DNA of 64,000 nucleotides from Pseudomonadaceae bacterium (GTDB lineage: Bacteria; Pseudomonadota; Gammaproteobacteria; Pseudomonadales; Azotimanducaceae): assembly GCA_024743175.1 (NCBI GenBank), contig JANSXA010000001.1:585656-649655 (forward strand), given 5' to 3'. The position numbers and the translations under genes are program-made. This document shows, one piece after another, positions 40,667-50,600 of the stretch. The stretch's first letter is position 1, and the number at the start of each line of letters is the position of its first letter. The notes below the pieces were generated by a model. That model was not told the DNA's origin, did no database searches, and saw only the letters and a program-made list of their open reading frames with translations.

Positions 40667-41199
40667 TGCTGGCTCTCCACCGTAATTTCTTCCTGATCAC
40701 CGTCAAAGCTTCTCCAACGGATAGTGACAGTGGTCATGCCACCAGCAACAGCTATCGAACCTTCACCCTCCGGTAAACCGGGTTGCAACCCGGCTGCAGG
40801 TAAGATGTCGTTGTCACGCAGATCAACGCAAACCGCATCGGTGTTGTATTCACCCAAAGCGCACTGCCAGACCGCAATATCAAAAGCAGCCATCTGTGCT
40901 GCTGTGCAGGTGTTTGTAAAACAATCGGTAGGTGCCACAGGGGCATCGCCGTAGGCAACGCCATCATAGTTACCGGTGGTATTAACACGCATTCGATCCA
41001 TGATGTCGTAGGCCATCTGCAACGCTTCGCTGCGCAACAGCGCATCACGATTGTTCTGCAGACTGACCATCTGCAGACCGGTTACACCGAGCACGCCGAC
41101 GCCCATAATCAGGACGGCTACGAGCAATTCAATCAGGGAAAAGCCAGCGTTTTTACCGGCGCCGGTAAATCTGCGTCTATGTAACTTTGATGGCAACAT
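40663..41199 (-). CDS. pilV: Type IV pilus minor pilin PilV
   Basis: A 178-residue minor pilin with the leader ending KNAG and mature start FSLIELLVAVLIMGVGVLG (Glu5 present). The PilV motif LQMVSLQNNRDALLRSEALQM follows, then AYDIMDRMRVN. The remainder has four Cys residues that could form two disulfides (DCFTNTC; WQCALGEYNTDAVC). It begins 43 bases after fimT on the same strand. Confidence 0.91.
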   Translation of the reverse strand: MLPSKLHRRRFTGAGKNAGFSLIELLVAVLIMGVGVLGVTGLQMVSLQNNRDALLRSEALQMAYDIMDRMRVNTTGNYDGVAYGDAPVAPTDCFTNTCTAAQMAAFDIAVWQCALGEYNTDAVCVDLRDNDILPAAGLQPGLPEGEGSIAVAGGMTTVTIRWRSFDGDQEEITVESQQ

Positions 41200-41242
41200 A
41201 AGGTTTAAATCCTAGCTAACTCTCTATCTCGAAGGATTGTGA

Positions 41243-41758
41243 TCAGGGGAAACATACATCTCGTTCTACGTTGGCCCGGCCTAAAGCATTTATGGTGACC
41301 AGCCTGCCAGGATCGTCATCCGCATCAACGCCACACAACTCGATTGTCCCCGCCAGGTCGTCCTGCAGCAGGCCACGTGAGTTGAAGGTCATTGTGGGCT
41401 CATCATCCATCACACCTTCTGCGTTAAGGGTGACGGTTCCTTCTAGCCTGAACACGCGCAGCGGATTGTTGCAGTCGCCAGGATCACCAGCAGTGACACA
41501 AAACCCCGGCCCCCACTCATTCTCATCATCTGAAGCATCTTCCGCCTGCAGACTGACATCACCACCCAGCCGCGTCGCTTCACTGCGGGCATAGCTGATG
41601 GCGGAAATAAACTGATTCACATTAGCAGTCATCTGTCGCTGCACCGTGAAATCATTAAATGCAGGTAACGCAAAGGCCATCATCACCGCGGCGATGGTTA
41701 ACGCCACCAGCAATTCGATGATGGTAAAACCGTTAGATTTCTGGTTCGACTGTCTCAT
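41243..41758 (-). CDS. fimT: Type IV pilus minor pilin FimT/GspH family
   Basis: A 171-residue GspH/FimT-type pilin. The leader ends QKSNG and the mature chain begins FTIIELLVALTIAAVMMAFA (Glu5 present). The FimT motif SAISYARSEATRLGG follows. The C terminus has the usual pair of Cys (GFCVTAG and NNPLRV; ELCGVD; RDVCFP). Only one gene of the FimT/FimU type is present. In P. aeruginosa there are two. Confidence 0.9.
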   Translation of the reverse strand: MRQSNQKSNGFTIIELLVALTIAAVMMAFALPAFNDFTVQRQMTANVNQFISAISYARSEATRLGGDVSLQAEDASDDENEWGPGFCVTAGDPGDCNNPLRVFRLEGTVTLNAEGVMDDEPTMTFNSRGLLQDDLAGTIELCGVDADDDPGRLVTINALGRANVERDVCFP

Positions 41759-41834
41759 AAGCGCCTAATCTAGATTTTCTGCTGGCATTTGAATATTTTC
41801 TGGCGACAAACGGTAGACGCGAGGCGGCCACCGG

Positions 41835-42275
41835 TTATAAGTCTTCATTCCAATCGTCTTCGTTAGCATCATCGACATCGCCATCATCGTTTTCGTCCCA
41901 ACCGCGGTTACCCGCCTGATCCAGGGTAATAATGCCGTCTCCATCCATTGCGCCATCAGGGGTCGCGGTCAGAAGGAAGGTATTGGCAGTGGTCACCGCG
42001 GTAATTTCATATCTACCTGATGGTGCACTCAACGGCTCACAAATTGTGGCATCTAAAACCGTTCCATCACCTCCGGGATTAGTGCCCACATAGGTAAACT
42101 CGGTCGCGTTGAACCGCTCCATAGCCTGAGCACAATTCAACAGATCAGAGGTTGCCTCAGCTCGATAGCCTCGCTCAGTAAATGCGGTGTACTGTGGAAT
42201 CGCCAGCGCGGAAATGATGGCAAAGATCGCTAACGCGACCAGTAATTCAACGAGTGTAAAGCCTTGAGATTTCAT
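41835..42275 (-). CDS. pilE: Type IV pilus minor pilin PilE with acidic calcium-loop-like tail
   Basis: A 146-residue PilE-like pilin that opens the operon. The start is set at MKSQGFTLVELLVALAI, with the leader MKSQG; ten in-frame codons further upstream do not fit a prepilin leader. The hydrophobic helix is followed by SALAIPQYTAFTERGYRAEA and CAQAMERFNATEFTY, which match PilE. The last 20 residues are almost all Asp, Glu and Asn, with DENDDGDVDDAN resembling an EF-hand loop. In P. aeruginosa pilE is last in the cluster; here it is first. Confidence 0.9.
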   Translation of the reverse strand: MKSQGFTLVELLVALAIFAIISALAIPQYTAFTERGYRAEATSDLLNCAQAMERFNATEFTYVGTNPGGDGTVLDATICEPLSAPSGRYEITAVTTANTFLLTATPDGAMDGDGIITLDQAGNRGWDENDDGDVDDANEDDWNEDL

Positions 42276-42401
42276 GCACTTGAACCCTATCTTGATGGGT
42301 TCCACAGTACGTGTGGCATACGCGGATCAAAAGCCTTTGCTTACCAGCGGTAGCAAGGCTCAGATAAACGGCAGAATCGCCGCGCGACAGGCCCGGCAGG
42401 C

Positions 42402-43370
42402 TCACTCTAAGGTGAGAACAACTTTACCTACGGTGTCATTGGCCGCCACCAGCTCATGCGCTGATTGCGCCTCAGGCAACGGTATGACCTTCTCAATTAT
42501 CGGTTTGATGTGGCCTTTTTCGATATCTGGCCAGACGTTTTTCAGCAGCTGGTCCATGATTGCGGCTTTTTCCGGTATGGGCCGTGCGCGCAGCGTTGAG
42601 CCGATTATCCGCAGCCTTTTCATCATCATTACAGCAAGATTTGTTTCCGCCTGAATGCCACCCATCAGGCCAATCAGGACCAGGCGCCCGCCCAGACCTA
42701 AAACAGTCAAATTATCTGACAAATACTGGCCGCCAACTGGGTCAAGGATCACATCTGCCCCGTTGTCACCCGCCCACTGCTGTGCAGCCTGCAGAAACGA
42801 ACCCTGATGCCGGTCAAAACCTGCGGTCGCGCCTAGCTGCACACACTGTTCGATTTTTTCCGCTGACCCGGCAGTGACAAAACACGGGTTCTGGCTGCAA
42901 TTCAGCAGCTGGATCGCAGCTGTTCCAACGCCACTCGCACCAGCATGCAGGATCACTTTCTCCTGGGGTTGCAGCCCTGCCTCCATGTAAAGGTTCAGAT
43001 AAGCGGTGGCAAACACTTCCGGCAACGCGGCAGCTTCATTAAACGACAAACCTGCAGGTATCGGCAGCACCTGACCGGCCGGCACTACCACCTGCTCCGC
43101 ATAGCCGCCACCTGCCAGCAACGCACAAACCCTGTCGCCAACAGATACACGCTGCACCCCTTCGCCGACCGCAGTTACAACACCTGCACACTCCAGGCCA
43201 ATTATCGAACTGGCTCCCGGTGGCGGCGGATACCCGCCAGTGGCCTGCAACAGATCTGCACGGTTCACCGCTGATGCCTGTACCTGTATCTGCACCTCTC
43301 CAGCGCCGCAAACAACATCAGGGGCAGTCGACCAGGTCAGTTTTTCGTTTTCAATCTGTATTGCACGCAT
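42402..43370 (-). CDS. NAD(P)H quinone oxidoreductase, zinc-less MDR family (PIG3-like)
   Basis: A 322-residue medium-chain dehydrogenase/reductase. The N-terminal GroES-like domain (about 1-120) contains SAVNRADLLQATGGYPPPPG, typical of the TP53I3/PIG3 subfamily. The zinc ligands of alcohol dehydrogenases are missing. The Rossmann domain has the nucleotide motif HAGASGVGTAAIQL (about 141-154). It reduces quinones or enones with NADPH in this subfamily. It starts 47 bases downstream of hisF on the same strand and is followed by the pilE upstream region (42,276-42,401), in which nothing more was recognised. Confidence 0.9.
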   Translation of the reverse strand: MRAIQIENEKLTWSTAPDVVCGAGEVQIQVQASAVNRADLLQATGGYPPPPGASSIIGLECAGVVTAVGEGVQRVSVGDRVCALLAGGGYAEQVVVPAGQVLPIPAGLSFNEAAALPEVFATAYLNLYMEAGLQPQEKVILHAGASGVGTAAIQLLNCSQNPCFVTAGSAEKIEQCVQLGATAGFDRHQGSFLQAAQQWAGDNGADVILDPVGGQYLSDNLTVLGLGGRLVLIGLMGGIQAETNLAVMMMKRLRIIGSTLRARPIPEKAAIMDQLLKNVWPDIEKGHIKPIIEKVIPLPEAQSAHELVAANDTVGKVVLTLE

Positions 43371-43417
43371 ATTGATTCTCTAGGTTTTGGCAGAAGCTTC
43401 AGGGCAGGAAATTCTGT

Positions 43418-44197
43418 TTACCAGGACATCCGCATTTTAATGTGCCGATTGTGCAGTTCCTGCTTCAGCTGGCTGACTTTGTATTCACCAAAATGCACCA
43501 TGGACGCCACCAGCGCAGCATCTGCTTTACCCACCGTAAGTGCATCGACCAGGTGTTCGGGTTTACCTGCACCGCCAGAGGCAATTACCGGGATTCTTAC
43601 TGCTGATGAGATCATAGCGGTCAGCTTGAGCTCATAACCTGCCTTGGTACCATCAGCATCAATCGAGTTAACCACCAGCTCACCCGCACCGAGGCGCTCA
43701 CCGTCAATGGCCCATTGCAGCGCATCAATACCCATGGGTGTACGCCCGCCGTTAATGACAATTTCGTACCCCGAAGGAATCTGCACCGAAGCAGGCACAC
43801 GCAGGATGTCCATCGACAGAACCACGTTCTGATTTCCAATGGCATCCGCACACTCGCTGATCAACTCCGGCCGCAGCACTGCCGCAGAATTGAGGTTGAT
43901 TTTCTCCGCGCCCGCCAGTCGCAGGCTGGTCGCGTCCTGCACACTGCGTATACCCCCACCGACAGACAAGGGTATGAATACTTCGCTGGCCACAGCTTCA
44001 ACCACATCCAGCATGATGTTGCGTTTATCGCTGGATGCCGTGATGTCGTAAAACACCAGCTCATCAAGGCCATCAAGATAGTATTCCCGAGCTTTTTCCA
44101 CCGGGTCGCCAATGTCCTGGGTGTCGACAAATTTCACACTCTTGGCCAGTTTACCGTCACGGACATCCAGACATGCGATGAGTCGTTTACTTAACAT
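43418..44197 (-). CDS. hisF: Imidazole glycerol phosphate synthase cyclase subunit HisF
   Basis: Cyclase half of IGP synthase, which with HisH forms imidazole glycerol phosphate and AICAR in histidine synthesis. It has a TIM barrel of 259 residues. Catalytic Asp11 lies in [10 protein letters not shown] and the second Asp is likely in SMDILR. Phosphate-binding loops are GGGIRS and ASGGAG. The region after the second Asp ([21 protein letters not shown]) differs from the E. coli type, pointing to a divergent HisF lineage. It overlaps hisH by seven bases. hisA is not adjacent. Confidence 0.94.
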   Translation of the reverse strand: MLSKRLIACLDVRDGKLAKSVKFVDTQDIGDPVEKAREYYLDGLDELVFYDITASSDKRNIMLDVVEAVASEVFIPLSVGGGIRSVQDATSLRLAGAEKINLNSAAVLRPELISECADAIGNQNVVLSMDILRVPASVQIPSGYEIVINGGRTPMGIDALQWAIDGERLGAGELVVNSIDADGTKAGYELKLTAMISSAVRIPVIASGGAGKPEHLVDALTVGKADAALVASMVHFGEYKVSQLKQELHNRHIKMRMSW

Positions 44198-44808
44198 CGG
44201 CCATCCCAGCGGGCAAAGTTCTGCAGCAGACGCAGCCCGACGCGGCCGCTTTTCTCCGGGTGAAACTGAGTCGCAAAATAGTTATCACGGCCCACAGCAC
44301 AGGCAAACTCGTGCTCGTAATCTGATACGGCAAAAACTGTCTGCCGCTCAGCAGGGACCGGGAAGTAACTGTGTACAAAATAGAATTCGTCTCCGGGTTC
44401 GATGTCACCAAGCAAAGGGTGCGCCTGCACTGGTCGAACTTCATTCCAACCCATATGCGGAATTTTCAACTCGGCGTGATCAAAGTCAAAACGCTGTACC
44501 TTGCCGGGAATCAGACCCAGTGTGCGGGTATCGTTTTCCTCTGAGTAGTCCAGCGATATCTGTAAACCCAGACAGATACCCAGCACGGGTATACCTGATT
44601 CAATGACTTCCGCAAGCGCTTCATCAAGTCCGCGCGACACAATACTGCGCATGGCGCTACCCGCCGCACCAACACCGGGGAAAATAACCCGTTGCGCATG
44701 TCGCAGTTGATCCGGGTCTGCACAAATGGCAGCTGGCAGATCCACTTCAGCACAAGCACGCTGCACACTACGCAGATTGCCAGCGTCGTAATCTATGATA
44801 ATTGTCAT
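44191..44808 (-). CDS. hisH: Imidazole glycerol phosphate synthase glutaminase subunit HisH
   Basis: Class I glutamine amidotransferase that feeds ammonia to HisF. The nucleophile Cys is in VLGICLGLQ (about residue 80) and the His-x-Glu is in QFHPEKSG (about 183). The N-terminal motif is [12 protein letters not shown]. It has 205 residues. The pair hisH-hisF forms its own short unit with the quinone oxidoreductase; hisB and hisA, usual neighbours in gammaproteobacteria, are absent here. Confidence 0.95.
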   Translation of the reverse strand: MTIIIDYDAGNLRSVQRACAEVDLPAAICADPDQLRHAQRVIFPGVGAAGSAMRSIVSRGLDEALAEVIESGIPVLGICLGLQISLDYSEENDTRTLGLIPGKVQRFDFDHAELKIPHMGWNEVRPVQAHPLLGDIEPGDEFYFVHSYFPVPAERQTVFAVSDYEHEFACAVGRDNYFATQFHPEKSGRVGLRLLQNFARWDGRC

Positions 44809-44896
44809 ACGCGTAAACCCTGTTGCCCGTCGCTCCCTGGCCTGTCTCTGCCGATAGGGAGATGTTCTACAAGCGGTAAAACGTGGCGGTAAATTT

Positions 44897-44926
44897 TGCC
44901 CTTTACTGGCAGAGCGCGGATACTAT
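44897..44926 (+). promoter_or_regulatory. Possible hemH promoter
   Basis: TTGCCC and TACTAT are spaced by 18 bases, giving a start of transcription near 44933. That lies just before the Shine-Dalgarno AGGA (44948-44951). It supports translation from the TTG at 44957 rather than the one at 44939. Motif match is partial. Confidence 0.35.
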
Positions 44927-44956
44927 CGCATTGGTAATTTGATCACTAGGATCCCC

Positions 44957-46000
44957 TTGGAAAAGACCGGCTATCTCATCATCAACCTCGGCACACCTGC
45001 TTCTCCCAGCGTTGCTGACGTACGCGTTTACCTGAAAGAATTTCTCATGGACCCCTACGTCTTAGACGTACCTGCGCCGATCCGCAGCCTGATTGTGAAT
45101 GGCTTCATCCTGCCCTTTCGCCCGAAGAAGAGTGCTCACGCTTATGCGTCCATCTGGGACCCAGCCGGGTCGCCCCTGCTGTTACACAGCGAGGCGCTAC
45201 TGGCTGATCTGACAGCCAGACTGGACGGACCTGTCGCGCTGGGCATGCGCTACGGCAAGCCGGACATTGAGGGCGCGGTGAACGCCCTGGTAAAACAAGA
45301 CGTTACACACATTGTCGTTGCACCTCTGTATCCGCAGTACGCAGACTCAACCGTTACCACGTCGCTGGAAGCCACCGCGCAGTTTGTGCCGGAACATGTT
45401 TCAACCCGCGCAGTCACTGCTTTTTTTGAACACCCCGCCTACATCCAGGCGTTGGCAAAAAACGTATCGGCTGCGTTACCCCAGGACTGGGATCATTTAC
45501 TGCTCAGCTATCACGGCCTGCCTGAGAGACACATGAAAAAAGCAGACCCCACGGGCAGCCACTGCATGAAAAATCCAGACTGTTGTAACGTCGCCTCACA
45601 AGCCCACGCCACCTGTTATCGTCACCAGGTGTTTGGCACGTCCAATGCGCTGGCTGCTGCGCTTGGGATTTCGGCAGACAGATTCAGCGTAAGTTTTCAG
45701 TCCCGGCTTGGCGGCGGCTGGTTACAACCCTACACCGACAAAGTGCTGGAAGAATTACCCGGCAAAGGCGTTGAACGACTTGTTGTCGCCTGCCCGGCCT
45801 TTGTTGCTGACAATCTGGAAACCTTAGAAGAAATGGGCCTGCAGGGACGCCAGACTTTTCTTGACGCTGGCGGCAAGAGTTTTGATCTGGTGCCGTGCCT
45901 GAATGAAGATCCAGCCTGGGTCGATGCCCTGGCGCAGATCCTGATGGCAGCACCGGAACCTGTTCAGACCACCGCTGCCGCTTCTGAGACTTCTGCATAA
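44957..46000 (+). CDS. hemH: Ferrochelatase
   Basis: Inserts Fe2+ into protoporphyrin IX, the last step of haem synthesis. No ATG is available at the amino terminus. The TTG at 44957 follows AGGA with a five-base spacer and gives MEKTGYLIINLGTPASPSV, the family start, so it was preferred to the TTG six codons earlier. Motifs include LLLHSEALL, the catalytic His in LLSYHGLPERHMKK (about residue 190) and SFQSRLGGGWLQPYTD. Cysteines near CMKNPDCCN (about 212-218) hint at the [2Fe-2S]-type insertion seen in some families, but this is not certain. It overlaps the convergent LysR gene by 37 bases. Confidence 0.93.
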   Translation: MEKTGYLIINLGTPASPSVADVRVYLKEFLMDPYVLDVPAPIRSLIVNGFILPFRPKKSAHAYASIWDPAGSPLLLHSEALLADLTARLDGPVALGMRYGKPDIEGAVNALVKQDVTHIVVAPLYPQYADSTVTTSLEATAQFVPEHVSTRAVTAFFEHPAYIQALAKNVSAALPQDWDHLLLSYHGLPERHMKKADPTGSHCMKNPDCCNVASQAHATCYRHQVFGTSNALAAALGISADRFSVSFQSRLGGGWLQPYTDKVLEELPGKGVERLVVACPAFVADNLETLEEMGLQGRQTFLDAGGKSFDLVPCLNEDPAWVDALAQILMAAPEPVQTTAAASETSA

Positions 46001-46818
46001 AACGAGCGAATCAGTTCCTGAGCAAACATTGATTTACGCGCAACAAATCGCACTGGCCGCGTCAAACCCTGCTGCGCAAGTCCAATCACCGCACTATCGT
46101 CAACGCCCAGGGTGCGTGCAACACCGGCGGGCACCAACCCATGACCAAAGCCTGCCAGTGCCATCTGGGCCACTGCAAAAAATGATTCCAGAGAAACCGC
46201 TCGAGTCAGCGACAGGCGCAACATATCCTCTTCAATAGAAGCCCAGGCGCCCGAGCGTGATTCAATGGTAATTACGCTCAGCGGTTCGCCAACCTGGTAT
46301 TTAAGGGGCTGCAGTCCAGAGGGAATAATCACCATGGGTTCCTGTCGAATCACTTCGCTGACCAGGTCAGTATCTGCATCCGGTGTGCCCGTACACACGC
46401 CGACCATATATTCACCTGAGCGCAGCCGGTCCAGCACAACAGGTGATCGCTGGGCATGAAACTCAAACTCCACGCCAGGCAGCCCGGTGCGAACCTGAGC
46501 AAACAGGCGCGGCCCCCAGCTGGCGAGAATAGCTTCAGACACACCGAGGATAATTTTGCCTTTACGCAACGCATTATCTTCCAGGAACACGCTGCGCAGC
46601 TCCGAAAGCAGAGGCGTGACACGTTCAACCAGACGCGTGCCGTGATGGGTTAACACAACCCTTCGACCATGCCGTTCAATCAGGCGCCTGTCGTAATAAC
46701 GTTCCAGGTTGGCTATGCGCTTGCTCACCGCTGACTGAGATATCTTCAGTGCAGTGCTGGCTTCCATCATGGTGCCGGCTTTTGACAAAGCCACCAACGT
46801 TTCCAGATTCTCAACCAT
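45964..46818 (-). CDS. LysR-family transcriptional regulator
   Basis: A 284-residue LysR-type regulator. The winged HTH (about residues 1-62) reads LVALSKAGTMMEASTALKISQSAVSKRIANLE. The effector-binding domain (about 90-280) begins KIILGVSEAILA. It diverges from the TSUP transporter gene at 46894, so it probably controls that gene. Its ligand is unknown; TauE/SafE transporters carry sulfur-containing organic acids, which makes such a compound a fair guess. Confidence 0.88.
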   Translation of the reverse strand: MVENLETLVALSKAGTMMEASTALKISQSAVSKRIANLERYYDRRLIERHGRRVVLTHHGTRLVERVTPLLSELRSVFLEDNALRKGKIILGVSEAILASWGPRLFAQVRTGLPGVEFEFHAQRSPVVLDRLRSGEYMVGVCTGTPDADTDLVSEVIRQEPMVIIPSGLQPLKYQVGEPLSVITIESRSGAWASIEEDMLRLSLTRAVSLESFFAVAQMALAGFGHGLVPAGVARTLGVDDSAVIGLAQQGLTRPVRFVARKSMFAQELIRSFYAEVSEAAAVV

Positions 46819-46893
46819 CTATTTAAACAATTCCAAAGTTGACTTAATCATATTCCATTGATTCGCTTTTTTCATTAAACAAGTAGGTCCAGG
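46819..46893. promoter_or_regulatory. Divergent LysR/TSUP intergenic region
   Basis: A 75-base AT-rich region between the two starts. It contains a TTGACT (five of six bases of a -35) facing the transporter and two ATTCCA repeats about 20 bases apart. A LysR operator and divergent promoters are expected here, but no clear -10 was assigned. Confidence 0.35.
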
Positions 46894-47646
46894 ATGCGCG
46901 CCATGTTGTGGTTCATGCTCAGCTTTACGGTTTTCCTCACCAGTGTTCTATCTGGGGTGCTGGGTATGGCTGGCGGGATGATCCTGATGGCCATTTTAGT
47001 GACGCTGCTCAGCGTCGCCAACGCCATGATCCTGCATGGCGCGGTACAGGCGACCGCTAACGGATCCAGAGCCTGGTTTTTACGTTCACACATCAAGTGG
47101 GGGTTACTGCCCAATTACATCCTCGGAGCACTCGGTGCTGTGGCAGTCTTCAGCCTGATTGCGCTGGTACCCAATCCGGGCCTGGTGCTGTTTCTGGTCG
47201 GCATCTTCCCCTGGCTGGCACGCTACAGCCGCTCTTTAAATGGATTAGATGTCACACGGCCGCTGACAACCATCGTCTGCGGATTTGTCGTTACCGCAGC
47301 ACAACTTCTCGCGGGTGCATCAGGACCATTGCTGGATGTGTTTTACCTGAACTCGCCGCTGAATCGGCAGGAAATCGTGGCCAACAAGGCGCTCACGCAA
47401 ACCATCGGCCACCTGCTCAAAATTCTGTATTACGGTTTGATCGTAGCTGTGGCAACCACGCTGCCCTGGTGGCTGTTTGTCTGCGCTATGACGGCTGCTG
47501 TTGCAGGAACCCGTGTTGGCACTTTAGTGCTGCATCGATGGGACGATGCAGCTTTTGCACGAGTCAGCAGCGTTGTTATCCTGACCATTGCAGGCATCTG
47601 CATGGTTCGCGGGATCTGGGTTATGTGGACTTCTCTACCGGCTTAA
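46894..47646 (+). CDS. TSUP (TauE/SafE) family membrane transporter
   Basis: A 250-residue polytopic membrane protein with about seven to eight hydrophobic helices. It shows the TSUP pattern of two halves with G-rich segments (SGVLGMAGGMILMAIL, about 22-37; LLAGASGPLLDVFYL, about 138-152). The family moves sulfite, sulfoacetate or other organosulfonates. The AGG at 46884-46887 serves as ribosome binding site. It diverges from the LysR gene and its end overlaps the convergent carboxylase gene by 26 bases. Confidence 0.87.
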   Translation: MRAMLWFMLSFTVFLTSVLSGVLGMAGGMILMAILVTLLSVANAMILHGAVQATANGSRAWFLRSHIKWGLLPNYILGALGAVAVFSLIALVPNPGLVLFLVGIFPWLARYSRSLNGLDVTRPLTTIVCGFVVTAAQLLAGASGPLLDVFYLNSPLNRQEIVANKALTQTIGHLLKILYYGLIVAVATTLPWWLFVCAMTAAVAGTRVGTLVLHRWDDAAFARVSSVVILTIAGICMVRGIWVMWTSLPA

Positions 47647-50600
47647 CAACAAACAGCAGGTCGCCAACATTCACCTGTTGACCGCTACTCATATTCACCC
47701 GGGTCACTTCGAAATCATGTGTGCTCGGATACAGCTCATTTTCTGAGTTGAAATCTCCCAGGCGCAGCGGCGTGAAAATCTTCATGGCCTCAAGCTGGCA
47801 AATCGTTTGCGACAGATCAATGCAATCCCCGACGTTAACGTATTCCGGCTCGGACGGTGACGGTGTGCTGTAGAAAATGGCGGTGGCTGGCGCCAGCACC
47901 TTCAGCTCTTCGCTCTCTTCAATTTTTATCGCATCCCGGTCGATGCCATCCCCCAGGGCGCCACTACTCGCTTCGATTTCAGCAATCAGGCTCTGAATAT
48001 TCGTGCGGGTTAAGAACTCCGGCAGATAGTTTGTATCGTAGACGCCTTTGCGGAAAACATCGTCGTCCAGAACCCGAATCAGCAGTGGAATGTTGGTCGA
48101 GATACCGGTGATTTTAACACGCGACAGGTACTCACTGAGCTTATCAATCGCCGCATCACGATCTTGCGCATACACAATGATCTGCGCGACCATGGAATCG
48201 TAATAAGGTGAAACAAACTTCCCGGGCCCAGCAGTTGCAATGATTTCCACATCATCTTCATTCGGAAAGAAGCACTCGTCTATCTGTCCGGGGTGCGGGC
48301 GGAAACCAATCTCGCCACTGCTTTGCAGCACGATGCGCTCAGCGTTCACCCGGGCTTCGATGGCGTAACCTTTATCCTCAACAACCAGATCAGCAATCGA
48401 TCCACCACCGGCGATATTAAACTGCTGAGCGACAATATCGACACCAGAAGTCCACTCTGTAACCGGGTGCTCAACCTGTAAACGCGTGTTCATTTCCATG
48501 AAATAAACCGCATCTGAGGCCAGGTCATAGATAAACTCCACCGTACCCGCACCCACATAATTCACTTCGTTGGCGATGTCCGCTGTGGATTTGAGCACAG
48601 TGTCCAGCAGATTCTGCGGCAGCATGGTCGATCCGGATTCCTCGATCACTTTCTGCTTATCCCGCTGCACTGAACAATCACGAATACCCAGCACATGGGT
48701 ATTGCCATGACTGTCACGCAACAGTTGTGCTTCAATGTGACGCAGGGACGTCACAAATTTCTCCAGGTATACGTCACCATTACCAAACGCGCTGCGGGCT
48801 TCAACACCGACACGATGAAACAGCTCAACAAAATCGCTGGGGGATTCAACCACCTGAATGCCCTTGCCGCCGCCACCATGCACTGCTTTGATGAGCACCG
48901 GATAGCCGATCTCAAGCGCAACTTCCGCGGCGCGATCAGGGTTGGTCATAATGCCGTGGCTGCCTGGTACAACAGGCACCTTCAGCCGCAGAGAGGTGTT
49001 AATAGCATTCGACTTGTTGCCCATGGTTTCCATACTGGCAACCGAAGGGCCTATGAAGTTAATACCATGGCTGCGCACCAGTTCGGCAAATGAGGAGTTC
49101 TCTGACAGAAAACCGATGCCAGGGTGCAGACTGTCTACACCTTCGTTTTCAGCAACACTCAACACGCTCAGCGCATTCAGATAACTTTCATCCGGCGTGT
49201 TGCCACCAATGCAGACAACAGTATCGCGCTCTCCCAGCTGATCTACCGCAGCAGACTCCATATCCGGGTCACTCTGCACCAGCACCACATCAATATTCTG
49301 TTCCTGTGCGATACGGATCAGTTTCGCCGCCGTACAACCCCGCGCGTGGATCAGCACTTTTTTGACCGGTCGCTGCAGATCTTTATCGGTATATCTGGGT
49401 CGATGTGCGACAACGACGGGCAGCTGTTCTACAAAGCCGCCTGCCAGCACCTGCTCAACAACCTGTTCAACAGAATCCTGTGGCAGCGGTATCTCGGCAT
49501 CTATTTCGCGCATCTGCGCATCCAGTTCCGGGAAGAACGGATGTTTCACAAGGCCCTGCATGGCACCTTCTTTAGCTGACAGATAGTTGGATAAAATAGA
49601 ATTCAACGGCAGGTTTGACGGTACAACAATCTGCCCGGCAAACGGCATGGACGTGCCGGAGAAATAGTAGGTCTGCACCAGTGGGTGAGTGACAAAACTG
49701 GCCTGGGCACCGCCGGTGCAATCACCAAAGCCAAACACAATCACGGGCAGGTCATGATCGCGGACAAACCGGGTAATGCGATCGTTTACCGCCGCCATGG
49801 AAAACAACGCACCGGCGCCCTCTTTTGTCTGCATACCCCCTGAGGAAATAAAACACACAACCGGCAGGTGCTGTTCAGCACACTCAACCAGCAGGCGGCA
49901 GAATTTCTCTGCGCTGGCCATATCAAAAGCACCCGCCTGAAAGCTGACATTGGAGATCAGAACGCCAACCCGGGCAGGCGATTCCCCTTTGAAGGTGCCG
50001 TAGCCGGCAATGATGCCGCAGGGGGGGAGATCTTTGTTTAACGCATCTTCAATGGACAGACGAAAGCCAGGAAAGGAACAGGGATCCGAACTGAGCAGAT
50101 CATCAAAGCGACTTTCCCAGTTATCAAAATAGCGCTCAATAATGTCGTTGTAGCTGAAGCGGTTTTTGTTTTTGTTGGCACGCAAAACGTTCTGCAGCAG
50201 CAGGTCGTTGTAAGCCATATTGAGTCTGTTCCAGAAATCTTTGCGGCGGCCAATGTTCTTCGGTGCGATCCGCCCCTGGTAGGCCTTGCCGCCTTGCTCA
50301 GCTGTCACATAGGAGCTCAACAGACTGTCAAAAAGGTGGGTGACCACTACAAACAACGCATCTGCCAGGTGTGGGAAACTGAGCTTCTTCCACTCTTCTA
50401 CCTGACGGAAAAAATCTGCCCCCCGGGGCATTTTCATGACCCGCTGGTACCAGTCGAGGATCTGCTGACGCAGGACCGGTACCGTGGGTTTCATTTCCTC
50501 TTCGCCGGAACCCAGCGTGTACCCGCTTGCTGCCAGTGTCAGAGTTGTTTCAATAAGATCCGACAGCGATTCCTGACTCAGCGCCTGAGCGGAGCGTGCC

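Noticed and set aside
45540-45620. Iron-sulfur cluster in ferrochelatase based on clustered Cys residues
   Set aside because: Several Cys are close together (CMKNPDCCN), but without alignment I cannot show that they match the known cluster ligands, so this is noted only in the gene entry.
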